A stretch of 64,000 nt of DNA from Pontimicrobium sp. SW4. Lineage in GTDB: Bacteria; Bacteroidota; Bacteroidia; Flavobacteriales; Flavobacteriaceae. Below, one piece after another: positions 33,350-42,364 of this stretch; position 1 is the first letter of the stretch, and every line of letters begins with the position of its first letter. The translations under genes and the position numbers were made by a program. The DNA lies in assembly GCF_039954625.1 (NCBI RefSeq), contig NZ_CP157199.1:744001-808000 (forward strand), given 5' to 3'. Under the pieces are notes generated by a model, which saw nothing but the letters and a program-made list of their open reading frames with translations, had not been told where the DNA came from and made no database searches.

Positions 33350-35206
33350 TTAATTTTCTAGTTTTTCGAGTAATTCTAACCAACGAAATTCTTTTTCTTC
33401 AATGGTGTTGATAATTTGTTGTAATTCTGCTGATAACTCGTTTATTTTTTCGGTAGAAAGTGTTTTGTCATTAAACTTTGCTTCCAGTTCTTTTTTATCA
33501 AATTCTAAGGTTTTGAGCTTACTTTCAATATTTTTCAACTCCTTTTGTTCATTGTACGACAATTGACTATTGCTATCTTTTTTCCATTGCTTCTTTTCTA
33601 TTTTCTTTTCAGTTACCTCTTTAGGTGCACTATCTTCGTAAGTTCTAAAATCGGTATAGTTTCCAGGAAAATCATCAATAATGCCTTGACCTCTAAATAC
33701 AAATAAGTGATCTACTATTTTATCCATAAAATAACGATCGTGAGTCACAACAATTAAGCAACCTGGAAAATCCAGTAAGAAGTTTTCCAAAACGTTTAAT
33801 GTTACAATGTCCAAATCGTTTGTTGGTTCATCCAGAATTAAAAAATTAGGATTCTGGATAAGAACTGTACATAAATACAAGCGTTTACGTTCGCCACCAC
33901 TTAGTTTTTCAACAAAGTCATATTGTTTTTTACGGTTGAATAAGAAGCGTTCTAATAATTGTTGTGCACTAATTTGTCGTCCTTTTTTTAGAGGAATATA
34001 ATCGCCATAATCTCTTACGACATCTATAACCTTTTGATCTGGTTTAACATCAATTCCTTTTTGAGTGTAATAACCAAATTTTACAGTTTCACCTAGTATA
34101 ATTTTACCTGAATCTGGTTTTAAAGTATTGGTAATAAGGTTTAGAAATGTGGATTTTCCAGTTCCATTTTTGCCAATAATACCAATACGTTCGCCTTTTT
34201 GAAACATATAATCAAACTTATTGAGCATGATATTATAGCCAAAGGCTTTAGATACATTATGAAACTCTACAATTTTGCTTCCTAAGCGTTCCATGTTAAT
34301 TTCTAGTTGAACTACATGGTCCTTTCTGCGTTTGTGGGCACGCTCTTTTATTTCAAAGAAATCATCTATTCTCGATTTGGATTTAGTGGTTCGAGCTTTA
34401 GGTTGTCTACGCATCCAATCTAGTTCCTTTTTAAAGAGTTGTTTAGATTTGTTAGTTTCAACCGCTTCACGCTCAATACGAGCTTCCTTTTTCTCTAGAT
34501 AGTAAGAGTAGCTTCCTTTGTAATTGAATATTTCACCTTGGTCTAATTCAATAATTTCATTACAGACACGTTCCAAAAAATAGCGATCGTGCGTAATCAT
34601 AAATAATGTAATATTTTCTTTTGCAAAAAAAGCTTCCAACCACTCAATCATTTCTAAATCCAGATGGTTGGTTGGCTCATCTAAAATGAGTAAATCTGGT
34701 TTGTTTATTAAGGCATTCGCTAAAGCTAAACGTTTTTTTTGCCCACCAGATAATTGTGCAACTTTTTGGTCTAAATTTTCAAGGTTTAACTTAAATAATA
34801 TTTGTGTGTACTGTGTTTCAAAATCCCATGCATTAAAACGTTCCATGGCTTCAAACGCTTTTTGGTATACCTCTTCATCTTCTGGGTTTTTTAAGGCTTT
34901 ATGGTATGAATTAATGACTTCCAAAATGGCATTGTCTGAATCGAAAATAGATTCTTCTATTGTTAAATCATCATTAAGTTCTGGTTCTTGAGCTAAAAAA
35001 GAAACTTTCAGTCCCTTTCTGTAAGTTACTTTTCCAGAGTCTGTTTCATCTTTTCCAGATAAAATATTTAGAATGGTAGTCTTTCCAGAACCATTTTTAG
35101 CAACAAAAGCTATTTTTTGATCTTTATGTATGCTAAACGATACATTTTCAAAAAGTGTAAGTTCGCCATAAGATTTTGATATGTTCTCTACTGTTAGATA
35201 ATTCAA
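33350..35206 (-). CDS. ABC-F family ATPase (Uup-like)
   Basis: 618 aa from a TTG at 35206 (reads NYLTVENISKSYGE); an ATG at 35242 would add 12 unconserved residues. It is a soluble, duplicated ABC protein without membrane domains. Walker A sites are AKNGSGKTT and GKNGTGKST; signatures are LSGGQKKRLALA and LSGGERKRLYLC; Walker B sites are LLILDEPTNHLDLE and FLILDEPTNDLDIV. An arm/linker with basic residues (RRQPKARTTKSKSR) and a C-terminal coiled coil (from about residue 545) fit Uup. ABC-F proteins act on stalled ribosomes; a drug-resistance role is not indicated. Confidence 0.93.
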   Translation of the reverse strand: MNYLTVENISKSYGELTLFENVSFSIHKDQKIAFVAKNGSGKTTILNILSGKDETDSGKVTYRKGLKVSFLAQEPELNDDLTIEESIFDSDNAILEVINSYHKALKNPEDEEVYQKAFEAMERFNAWDFETQYTQILFKLNLENLDQKVAQLSGGQKKRLALANALINKPDLLILDEPTNHLDLEMIEWLEAFFAKENITLFMITHDRYFLERVCNEIIELDQGEIFNYKGSYSYYLEKKEARIEREAVETNKSKQLFKKELDWMRRQPKARTTKSKSRIDDFFEIKERAHKRRKDHVVQLEINMERLGSKIVEFHNVSKAFGYNIMLNKFDYMFQKGERIGIIGKNGTGKSTFLNLITNTLKPDSGKIILGETVKFGYYTQKGIDVKPDQKVIDVVRDYGDYIPLKKGRQISAQQLLERFLFNRKKQYDFVEKLSGGERKRLYLCTVLIQNPNFLILDEPTNDLDIVTLNVLENFLLDFPGCLIVVTHDRYFMDKIVDHLFVFRGQGIIDDFPGNYTDFRTYEDSAPKEVTEKKIEKKQWKKDSNSQLSYNEQKELKNIESKLKTLEFDKKELEAKFNDKTLSTEKINELSAELQQIINTIEEKEFRWLELLEKLEN

Positions 35207-35280
35207 GTTGCTTTTTTCTGCAAATAAAGCATAAAAAACCAAAAAACACGTTAGCTGTTTTTATTTTGCTTTCTAAAAGC

Positions 35281-35288
35281 TATATTTG
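35281..35288 (+). promoter_or_regulatory. Predicted -7 promoter box of the capsule locus
   Basis: TATATTTG, a perfect TAnnTTTG box, lies 22 bases before the ATG of the Wza-like gene. No other clear promoter is seen before the long plus-strand gene run, so it may drive much of the locus. Confidence 0.45.
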
Positions 35289-35310
35289 TGATTAAACAAT
35301 ACGCCTCAAT

Positions 35311-36105
35311 ATGAAGAGAATATTTGCTATTACTATGCTTGTTTTAAGTGTTTTAGCGTCTTCTTGTATTTCTCAAAAAGATACACTTTATTTCCAAAAT
35401 AAAGAAGCTGGTACTAATACGTCTAGGACTATTTCTGAAGTTCAAAAACCCTATAGAGTGCAAATATATGATCAGTTAAACATTCGTGTAAAAGCTCTAG
35501 ATCAAAAATTAGTGCAAATGTTTAATCCAGTAGGAAGCGAAAACTTAAATGCTGGAAGCGCAGAACGTGCGTATTTTGATGGTTTTACGGTAGATATTCA
35601 TGGAGATATTAGAATACCAACTTTAGGTAAAATAAGTGTTTTGGGTTATACTACAGAGGAGATTGAAAAAATTATTGAGAAAAAACTATTAGAGGAACAA
35701 TTTAAAGAAACAGCAAATATTTTTGTAACTGTTAAATTATCTGGATTACGCTTTACGGTTAACGGCGAAGTTGGTAGTCCAGGAACTATTACTTTATTTC
35801 AGGAGCGCGTTAACATTTTTGAGGCCATTGCTAATGTTGGCGAAATACCAATTACAGGAGACAAAAAGGACGTGATGATAATTAGGCAGTATCCACAAGG
35901 TCAACAAATTCATCATTTAGACTTAACAGACGTAAAGGTGATGAATTCGCCATATTATTACATACAACCAAATGATATGATTTATGTGAAACCTATTAAG
36001 CAAAAATCTTGGGGAACTGGAACTACAGGTGTACAATCGTTGACGACAATAGTTTCGGTGTTATCTTTAGTTACAACAACTATATTATTAATATCAAGAA
36101 ATTAA
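35311..36105 (+). CDS. Polysaccharide export outer-membrane lipoprotein (Wza/OPX family)
   Basis: 264 aa. It has a lipoprotein signal peptide with lipobox LASSC (Cys19). The Poly_export domain (YRVQIYDQLNIRVKALDQ ... FDGFTVDIHGDIRIPTLGKISVLGYT) is followed by an SLBB-like domain (LRFTVNGEVGSPGTITLFQERVN) and a hydrophobic C-terminal helix (SLTTIVSVLSLVTTTILLI), which in Wza forms the outer-membrane barrel. It would provide the exit channel for the polysaccharide. It is the first gene of the locus and 7 bases before the Wzc gene. Confidence 0.95.
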   Translation: MKRIFAITMLVLSVLASSCISQKDTLYFQNKEAGTNTSRTISEVQKPYRVQIYDQLNIRVKALDQKLVQMFNPVGSENLNAGSAERAYFDGFTVDIHGDIRIPTLGKISVLGYTTEEIEKIIEKKLLEEQFKETANIFVTVKLSGLRFTVNGEVGSPGTITLFQERVNIFEAIANVGEIPITGDKKDVMIIRQYPQGQQIHHLDLTDVKVMNSPYYYIQPNDMIYVKPIKQKSWGTGTTGVQSLTTIVSVLSLVTTTILLISRN

Positions 36106-36112
36106 GATATCT

Positions 36113-38560
36113 ATGAATGAAGATTTTAATATTAACGAATTACCTTCGAATTTCGATATTAAAAGCTTTGTATTTAAAGTTTTAAGTTATTGGTACTTAT
36201 TTGTAATTGTATTAGCAATTGGGTTTAGTATAGCTTATTATCAAAATGTTAGAAAACAAAATATTTATTCATTAGATTCTCTAATTTCTGTAGAGAATGA
36301 TCAAAATCCATTTTTCACATCAAATACAAGTATCTCTTTTAATTATGGTGGTGTTACAGATAAAGTACAAACGGTAATTACTACGCTTAAAACTAGAAAT
36401 CATAATGAAAAGGTAGTCGATTCTTTACAATATTATGTTCAGTATTTAACCAATGGAAAATATTGGAAAGACGAAGTTTATAAAAATGCACCATTTAAGT
36501 TTGAATTGGATAAATTAAAACCACAAGTTCTTGGATATCCAATTTCTATAAAATTTACAAGTAATGATACTTTTGAAATTTTAGTAGATTTTGAGCCTGA
36601 TAGCGGTACAGGGCAAATTTATGCAACTAAAGAAAGATTAAGATTGGCTTTACCACAAGGACAGTTTTTAAGAACTTATAAGATTGGTGAAACAATAGAA
36701 ACGCCTTTTTTAAATGGAAAAATTTCAAGAAGAGTTGATGTTGAGATACAAGTTGGAGAAGAGTATTTTTTAAATTTCTTAAATTTTGATAGTGTTGTTA
36801 ATAATTATAAAAACTGGCTTGGTGTAGCCTCTAAGCCTAAAGGATCTTCTGTTTTAAGTCTTAGTTTGCGAGGCGCTAATAAGTCGAAAATTGTTGATTA
36901 TTTAAATACAACGGTTTCAATTTTAAAAAAATCGCAATTAGAGAGAAAAAATCTATATGCAACTAATACCATAAAATTTATAGACAGTAGTTTAAATGTT
37001 GTTGGTAAAGATTTAAAGGATGTTGAAAATGAATTAAATACTTTTAGAAGTCAAAAAGCTTTCAATATTGACGAAGAGAGCGGTCGTGTATCAGATCAAT
37101 TAAGAGGATATGAAGTAACAGAAAACGAAATAAACTCTAAAATAGAGTATTTAAATCTGTTACAGAATTATTTAGAAACTAAAACGGATTATACAAAAAT
37201 TGCAGCCCCAACTAGTGTAGGTATTGAAGAGGCTAATATTGTAGTAAGTGTTCAGCGTATTATAGACTTATCTATTTCTCGCCAAAAATTAGAATATACA
37301 ACACGTGAATCTTCTGGACAATTTAGAGATATTGATAGACAAATTGATGCAGAAAAAAATGTGCTATTAGAAACGCTTAAAGAAACTAAAAAGACCTTTG
37401 GCATTCAATTAAATACACTAAAGAGAACTATGATAGCTTTAGAAGCAACTTTAAGTAAGCTTCCAAAAGACCAGCAAGAGTATTTAAAAATTCAGCGTAA
37501 ATTTAATTTAAATGAAGAGGTATTTAATGTCTTTCAAACAAAGAGAAGTGAGGCAGCTGTAGTTAGGGCAGCTAATGTTTCTGATATTAATGTAATAGAC
37601 GAGGCCAAAGATATTGGAATGGGGCCAATTGGACCAAATAAGAAACTAAATTATCTTATTGCACTCTTTACAGGTATATTAATTCCTCTAGTAATAGTTG
37701 TTATTATAACGTTTTTAGATACAAGTATACATACCGTAGAAGATATGGAACGATTATCTAAAATTCCAGTTTTAGGTATTATTGGAAAGTATAAAAATGA
37801 AGGGAGTTTAGCAGTATATAATAACTCTAAATCAGCTATAGCTGAGGCATTTAGAGCAATTAGATCTAGCTTAAGGTTTATTTATAAAACTCAAAAAGAC
37901 GAAGGGTCAAAAACCATTTTAGTAACATCTTCTGTTAGTGGAGAAGGAAAAACCTTTTGTTCTATTAATATTGCAACTGTTTTTGCTTTAACAAATAAAA
38001 AAACCGTCTTAGTAGGTTTAGATTTACGTAAACCTAAAATATCTAAAGATTTTAATCTTAAAAATGATGTAGGTGTTGTTGATTATTTAATTGATTCTAA
38101 AAGCTTAGAAGATGTTTTGCAAAAAACTCATATAGAAAATTTAGATATTATCTTATCTGGGTCTGTCCCCCCAAACCCTTCAGAATTGTTGATGAGTGAT
38201 GAAATGGATGTTTTTATTGAAGAATTAAAAAAAACATACGATATAATTGTTTTAGATACGCCACCATTAGGCTTGGTAACAGATGCTATTGAGCTTGTAG
38301 ACTATGCTGATGCTACTATATATCTTGTTAGGCAGAATTACTCTAAAAAAGATATGCTATCGGTTATAAATGATAAGTATAAAAAAGGAGAGGTGAAAAA
38401 TATTAGTTTTGTTTTAAATTATTATACTCATAAAAAGAGGTTAGGCTATGGATATGGTTATGGATATGGTTACGGATATGGCTATGGTTATCATGATAAC
38501 GAAAAGGATAGTAGATCAATTATTGGTAAAATAAGGTCTATATTTAAACGCAAATCTTAA
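36113..38560 (+). CDS. Wzc-like polysaccharide co-polymerase with tyrosine autokinase domain
   Basis: 815 aa PCP-2a protein. Helices at about residues 27-48 and 515-535 flank a large periplasmic coiled-coil domain with a GNVR-like part (PKDQQEYLKIQRKFNLNEEVF). The cytoplasmic BY-kinase shows Walker A SSVSGEGKTF (residues 605-614), Walker A' VLVGLDLRKP and Walker B IIVLDTPP. The C-terminus has eight consecutive Gly-Tyr pairs (residues 778-793), the expected autophosphorylation cluster in unusual form. It should control chain length and export together with the Wza-like protein; a cognate phosphatase is not in the window. Confidence 0.95.
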   Translation: MNEDFNINELPSNFDIKSFVFKVLSYWYLFVIVLAIGFSIAYYQNVRKQNIYSLDSLISVENDQNPFFTSNTSISFNYGGVTDKVQTVITTLKTRNHNEKVVDSLQYYVQYLTNGKYWKDEVYKNAPFKFELDKLKPQVLGYPISIKFTSNDTFEILVDFEPDSGTGQIYATKERLRLALPQGQFLRTYKIGETIETPFLNGKISRRVDVEIQVGEEYFLNFLNFDSVVNNYKNWLGVASKPKGSSVLSLSLRGANKSKIVDYLNTTVSILKKSQLERKNLYATNTIKFIDSSLNVVGKDLKDVENELNTFRSQKAFNIDEESGRVSDQLRGYEVTENEINSKIEYLNLLQNYLETKTDYTKIAAPTSVGIEEANIVVSVQRIIDLSISRQKLEYTTRESSGQFRDIDRQIDAEKNVLLETLKETKKTFGIQLNTLKRTMIALEATLSKLPKDQQEYLKIQRKFNLNEEVFNVFQTKRSEAAVVRAANVSDINVIDEAKDIGMGPIGPNKKLNYLIALFTGILIPLVIVVIITFLDTSIHTVEDMERLSKIPVLGIIGKYKNEGSLAVYNNSKSAIAEAFRAIRSSLRFIYKTQKDEGSKTILVTSSVSGEGKTFCSINIATVFALTNKKTVLVGLDLRKPKISKDFNLKNDVGVVDYLIDSKSLEDVLQKTHIENLDIILSGSVPPNPSELLMSDEMDVFIEELKKTYDIIVLDTPPLGLVTDAIELVDYADATIYLVRQNYSKKDMLSVINDKYKKGEVKNISFVLNYYTHKKRLGYGYGYGYGYGYGYGYHDNEKDSRSIIGKIRSIFKRKS
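38444..38491 (+). repeat. Gly-Tyr codon repeat in the Wzc tail
   Basis: Eight consecutive GGN-TAY codon pairs (48 bases) encode the Gly-Tyr tail of the Wzc-like kinase. The hexamer is imperfect at third positions, so copy number may change slowly by slippage or recombination. Confidence 0.8.
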
Positions 38561-38566
38561 GCTTTT

Positions 38567-39151
38567 TTGATTTCTAAAAACAACATAAAACTAAAAAGAG
38601 GTTTTGATGTTCTGTTGGTACTTATTCTAATTCCCATTATTCTAATTCCTTTACTACTGTTTTTGAGTATAGCAGCAATAGAAACAAAGCAATCGGGTTT
38701 ATTTAAGCAAAAACGTGTAGGTCAATATGGAACTCTTTTTAACATTTATAAAATTAGAACACTAAAAAAAGGAAAGCACGAATTAGGATATTTAGACACT
38801 TATGCTGCACCTTTTGGAAAGTTTTTAAGAACCTATAAGTTAGATGAATTACCTCAATTATTCAATGTTCTTTTTGGAGATATGAGTTTTGTTGGTCCAA
38901 GACCAGATGTTGTTGGTTTTGCAGATGAATTAGTAGGTGAAGATCGAATAATTTTAAAAGTAAAACCTGGGGTAACAGGTCCAGCTACAATTAAATACAA
39001 GGACGAGGAAGCCCTATTATCATTACAAGATGACCCAGAAAATTACAATAGAACGATTATTTGGGTAGATAAGGTTGAAATCAATAAAAAGTACGTGAAA
39101 AATTGGAGTTTTTACTTAGATTTGAAGTATATACTACAATCAATTTTTTAG
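38567..39151 (+). CDS. Initiating sugar-phosphate transferase (PglC/WcaJ family)
   Basis: 194 aa, the minimal monotopic phosphoglycosyltransferase form. It places the first sugar-1-phosphate on undecaprenyl phosphate. It has one N-terminal hydrophobic hairpin (VLLVLILIPIILIPLLLFL) and the catalytic core FKQKRVG, IYKIRTL, KLDELPQLFNVLFGDMSFVGPRPD. The LDELPQ and the downstream VGPRP blocks are diagnostic; the usual catalytic Asp-Glu pair is DE. The start is TTG at 38567, 6 bases after the Wzc stop. Its presence implies lipid-linked assembly of repeat units. Confidence 0.94.
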   Translation: MISKNNIKLKRGFDVLLVLILIPIILIPLLLFLSIAAIETKQSGLFKQKRVGQYGTLFNIYKIRTLKKGKHELGYLDTYAAPFGKFLRTYKLDELPQLFNVLFGDMSFVGPRPDVVGFADELVGEDRIILKVKPGVTGPATIKYKDEEALLSLQDDPENYNRTIIWVDKVEINKKYVKNWSFYLDLKYILQSIF

Positions 39152-39158
39152 TTAACTA

Positions 39159-40451
39159 ATGAATTCAAAAGATAAAATTACTATTATTGGGTTGGGATAT
39201 GTTGGACTTCCTTTGGCAGTAGAATTTGCCAAAAAATACCATGTTATAGGTTTTGATATTAATAAAGAACGTATCTCTGAATTAAGAAAAGGAAAAGACA
39301 GAACGCTTGAAGTTGAGGATAATGATTTAAAAGCAGTATTAATTGACGATATTAATACGGACAAAGGACTTTATATTTCATCAAACCCATCAGATTTAGA
39401 GGTTTCAAATATATATATTGTAACGGTTCCGACACCAACAGATGATTTGCATAAACCAATTTTAACGCCATTAATAAAAGCTAGTGAAACTGTTGCAAAA
39501 GGATTAGCAAAAGGAGATATTGTTATCTACGAATCTACTGTTTATCCAGGGGTGACAGAAGATGTATGTGTGCCAATTCTAGAAGAAAAGTCTGGATTAA
39601 AATTTAATCAAGATTTCTTTGCAGGATATTCACCAGAACGAATTAATCCAGGAGATAAAAAACATACAGTTACTAAAATATTAAAAGTAACATCAGGTTC
39701 TACACCAGAAATTGCTCAGCGAGTTGACGATTTATATAAATCGGTTATTACAGCTGGAACACATATGGCGGCTTCAATTAAAGTGGCAGAAGCAGCTAAG
39801 GTTATAGAAAATTCTCAAAGAGATATAAATATTGCATTTGTAAACGAATTATCTAAGATTTTTAGACTGTTAGATATTGATACCAAAGCGGTTTTAGAAG
39901 CTGCTGGTACTAAGTGGAATTTTATAAAGTTTACCCCAGGATTAGTTGGCGGACACTGTATAGGTGTTGACCCTTACTATTTAGCTCAAAAAGCAATTGA
40001 ATCTGGGTATAATCCTGAAATTATTTTAGCTGGAAGAAAAATGAATGACAGTATGGGTGGTTATGTAGCACAAGAGACTGTTAAAATGATGATTAAAAAG
40101 GGAGCGACCATTAAAGGTTCTAATGCCTTGGTTTTAGGAATTACATTTAAAGAAAATTGTCCAGATATCCGTAACTCAAGAGTTATAGATATTATTCGTG
40201 AGTTTGAAGCCTATCATGTTAATGTTGATGTATATGATCCTTGGGCCTCTAAAGAAGAAGTAAAGCACGAATATAATTTAGATCTAATAACATCAATTTC
40301 AGATTTAAAAGAGGAGTACGATTCAATTATATTGGCTGTTTCTCATAACGAATTTTTAGAGTTAGACATTGCTTCATTAAAATCAAAAATAGGAGTTATT
40401 TTTGATGTAAAATCATTATTACCAAAACATATTGTAGACGCCAGATTATAA
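39159..40451 (+). CDS. tviB: Nucleotide sugar dehydrogenase (UDP-HexNAc 6-dehydrogenase, TviB/WbpA type)
   Basis: 430 aa. It oxidises C6 of a UDP-N-acetylhexosamine to the uronic acid with two NAD+. The N-terminal Rossmann motif is IIGLGYVGLPLAVEFAKKY; the catalytic region has GGHCIGVDPYYLAQKA with the active-site Cys, and the C-terminal domain has VLGITFKENCPDIRNSRV. The KGKDRTLEVED block and length fit TviB (Vi capsule) or WbpA rather than UDP-glucose dehydrogenase. It overlaps the next epimerase gene by one base, the same pairing as tviB-tviC, which makes UDP-GalNAcA. Symbol given on that basis. Confidence 0.93.
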   Translation: MNSKDKITIIGLGYVGLPLAVEFAKKYHVIGFDINKERISELRKGKDRTLEVEDNDLKAVLIDDINTDKGLYISSNPSDLEVSNIYIVTVPTPTDDLHKPILTPLIKASETVAKGLAKGDIVIYESTVYPGVTEDVCVPILEEKSGLKFNQDFFAGYSPERINPGDKKHTVTKILKVTSGSTPEIAQRVDDLYKSVITAGTHMAASIKVAEAAKVIENSQRDINIAFVNELSKIFRLLDIDTKAVLEAAGTKWNFIKFTPGLVGGHCIGVDPYYLAQKAIESGYNPEIILAGRKMNDSMGGYVAQETVKMMIKKGATIKGSNALVLGITFKENCPDIRNSRVIDIIREFEAYHVNVDVYDPWASKEEVKHEYNLDLITSISDLKEEYDSIILAVSHNEFLELDIASLKSKIGVIFDVKSLLPKHIVDARL

Positions 40452-41446
40452 TGTACATAAATAAATATCATAAAGAAAATTTAAGTAATTACTCATTTTT
40501 AATCACAGGTGGAGGTGGTTTTATAGGCTCGAACATTGTTGAATATCTTTTAAAAAATAATGCAAAACGTGTAAGGGTTTTAGACAATTTTTCTAACGGA
40601 TTTAGAGAAAATATTGAAGAGTTTCTAAGCAACTCTGCATTTGAATTATTAGAAGGAGATATTCGAGACCTTCAAACCTGTAAAGATGCAATGAGAGATA
40701 TAGATTATGTATCTCACCAAGCAGCGTTGGGTTCTGTACCACGATCAATTAACGATCCAAACACGACCAATGATGTAAATATCACAGGGTTTTTAAATAT
40801 GATGGTAGCTTTAAAGGATAGCGATACTGTTAAGCGTATGGTATATGCTGCATCAAGTTCCACATATGGAGATAGTTTAACGTTACCTAAAGTAGAAGAG
40901 AATATAGGGAAACCATTATCACCATACGCAGTAACAAAATATGTGAATGAGTTGTATGCTGATGTGTTTGGGAAAACGTATAATACAGATGTTATTGGCC
41001 TACGTTACTTTAATATTTTTGGCCCAAAACAAAGCCCTAAAGGAGCTTATGCGGCAGTAATTCCATTATTTATGGAAGCTATAAAGAATAATAATCCAGC
41101 GACTATTAATGGAGATGGCGAACAAACTCGTGATTTTACTTTTGTAGAAAATGCAGTTCAAGCTAATATAAAAGGGTTTTTCGCTCCAAAAGAAGCAGCA
41201 AACCAAGTGTTTAATATTGCCTGTGGTGAATGTATAAGTGTAAATTATTTATGGGAACATATCAATAATGCAGCATCTAAAGAGGTTAAGGTTATATATG
41301 GGCCATCTAGACAAGGAGATGTAAGAGATTCTTTGGCCGATATTTCTAAAGCAGAAAGATTAATGGGTTATAAGCCTAAATTTACTGTTAGAGAGGGATT
41401 AAAAATTACTTGGGAGAACTTTTCAAATAAGTGTCAGTTTGAGTGA
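40451..41446 (+). CDS. UDP-N-acetylhexosamine(uronate) 4-epimerase-like SDR (TviC/WbpP type)
   Basis: 331 aa extended SDR. It has TGGGGFIGSNIVEYLL at the cofactor site, HQAALGSVPRSINDP, SSSTYGDS and catalytic YAVTK, then RYFNIFGPKQSPKGAYAAVIPLF, a stretch typical of WbpP/TviC/Gne epimerases. The N-terminal extension of about 17 residues is also typical of this subgroup. Acting with the dehydrogenase it would convert UDP-GlcNAc to UDP-GalNAcA. The ATG overlaps the dehydrogenase stop (TAATG). Confidence 0.92.
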   Translation: MYINKYHKENLSNYSFLITGGGGFIGSNIVEYLLKNNAKRVRVLDNFSNGFRENIEEFLSNSAFELLEGDIRDLQTCKDAMRDIDYVSHQAALGSVPRSINDPNTTNDVNITGFLNMMVALKDSDTVKRMVYAASSSTYGDSLTLPKVEENIGKPLSPYAVTKYVNELYADVFGKTYNTDVIGLRYFNIFGPKQSPKGAYAAVIPLFMEAIKNNNPATINGDGEQTRDFTFVENAVQANIKGFFAPKEAANQVFNIACGECISVNYLWEHINNAASKEVKVIYGPSRQGDVRDSLADISKAERLMGYKPKFTVREGLKITWENFSNKCQFE

Positions 41447-41492
41447 TTTTCATTAGAAAATTGTATCGAGAACTAAATAAAAAAACTATAAT

Positions 41493-42362
41493 TTGAATCA
41501 TAGCACTGAAGATAACTGGTTATATACAATATCTTCTAAACACAAGCTAATAGATTTTAATTTCAAAGAAATTTGGAGATATAAAGATTTATTATTCTTG
41601 TTTGTTAAAAGAGACGTTGTTACTTTATATAAGCAAACCATATTAGGTCCTCTATGGTATGTAATTCAGCCTTTATTTACTTCAGTAATTTTTACGTTAA
41701 TATTTAATAATCTAGCAAATATTCCAACAGGAGATGGAATACCAGCATTTTTATTCAACCTAGCAGGCATCACCACTTGGAATTATTTTAAACTTTGTTT
41801 AACAGGAACATCTAATACATTTACAAAGAACCAAGGAATTTTTGGGAAAGTATATTTTCCAAGAGCTATAATGCCTTTATCTGTAGTCATTTCTAATTTA
41901 TTAAGATTTGCTATTCAATGTATGGTATTTATAGGTTTTTATATATACTATGTCTTGTCAGAAGATGTGTCTATTTCACCCAATTGGAATTTGGTGCTAC
42001 TACCCATAGTTGTGTTGGTAATGGCTTTGTTAGGTTTGGGTTTTGGAATGCTCATATCTTCAATGACAACTAAGTATAGAGATTTAACGTTCTTAGTACA
42101 GTTTGGCGTGCAATTATTAATGTATGGATCTGCAGTAATGTATCCAATATCCTATTTTAGAAAAGAATTGCCAGAATATGTTTGGCTAGTAGAGTATAAT
42201 CCTATTGCAATTATTATAGAATCATTTAGACATATGACTCTTGGAGTTGAAATATTTGATGTAAATAAATTTACATACGCTATAGTATTTAGCATTATCA
42301 CCTTTATGATAGGATTAGTTGTGTTTAACAAAACAGAAAAAAGTTTTATAGATACTGTTTAA
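41493..42362 (+). CDS. Polysaccharide ABC transporter permease (Wzm-like)
   Basis: 289 aa ABC-2-type membrane protein with six helices. It contains LFLFVKRDVVTLYKQTILGPLWYVIQPLFTSVIF near the N-terminus, the region typical of Wzm/KpsM/TagG, and later LVQFGVQLLMYGSAVMYPISYF and LVEYNPIAIIIESFR, the conserved closing block. The start is TTG at 41493. With the ATPase 2 bases downstream it would flip or extrude a finished lipid-linked glycan. Its location inside a Wza/Wzc locus is noteworthy (see findings). Confidence 0.94.
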   Translation: MNHSTEDNWLYTISSKHKLIDFNFKEIWRYKDLLFLFVKRDVVTLYKQTILGPLWYVIQPLFTSVIFTLIFNNLANIPTGDGIPAFLFNLAGITTWNYFKLCLTGTSNTFTKNQGIFGKVYFPRAIMPLSVVISNLLRFAIQCMVFIGFYIYYVLSEDVSISPNWNLVLLPIVVLVMALLGLGFGMLISSMTTKYRDLTFLVQFGVQLLMYGSAVMYPISYFRKELPEYVWLVEYNPIAIIIESFRHMTLGVEIFDVNKFTYAIVFSIITFMIGLVVFNKTEKSFIDTV

Positions 42363-42364
42363 TA

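Noticed and set aside
33350..35206. ABC-F gene as an antibiotic-resistance determinant
   Set aside because: Uup-like linker and C-terminal coiled coil; no resistance-type features or mobile context.
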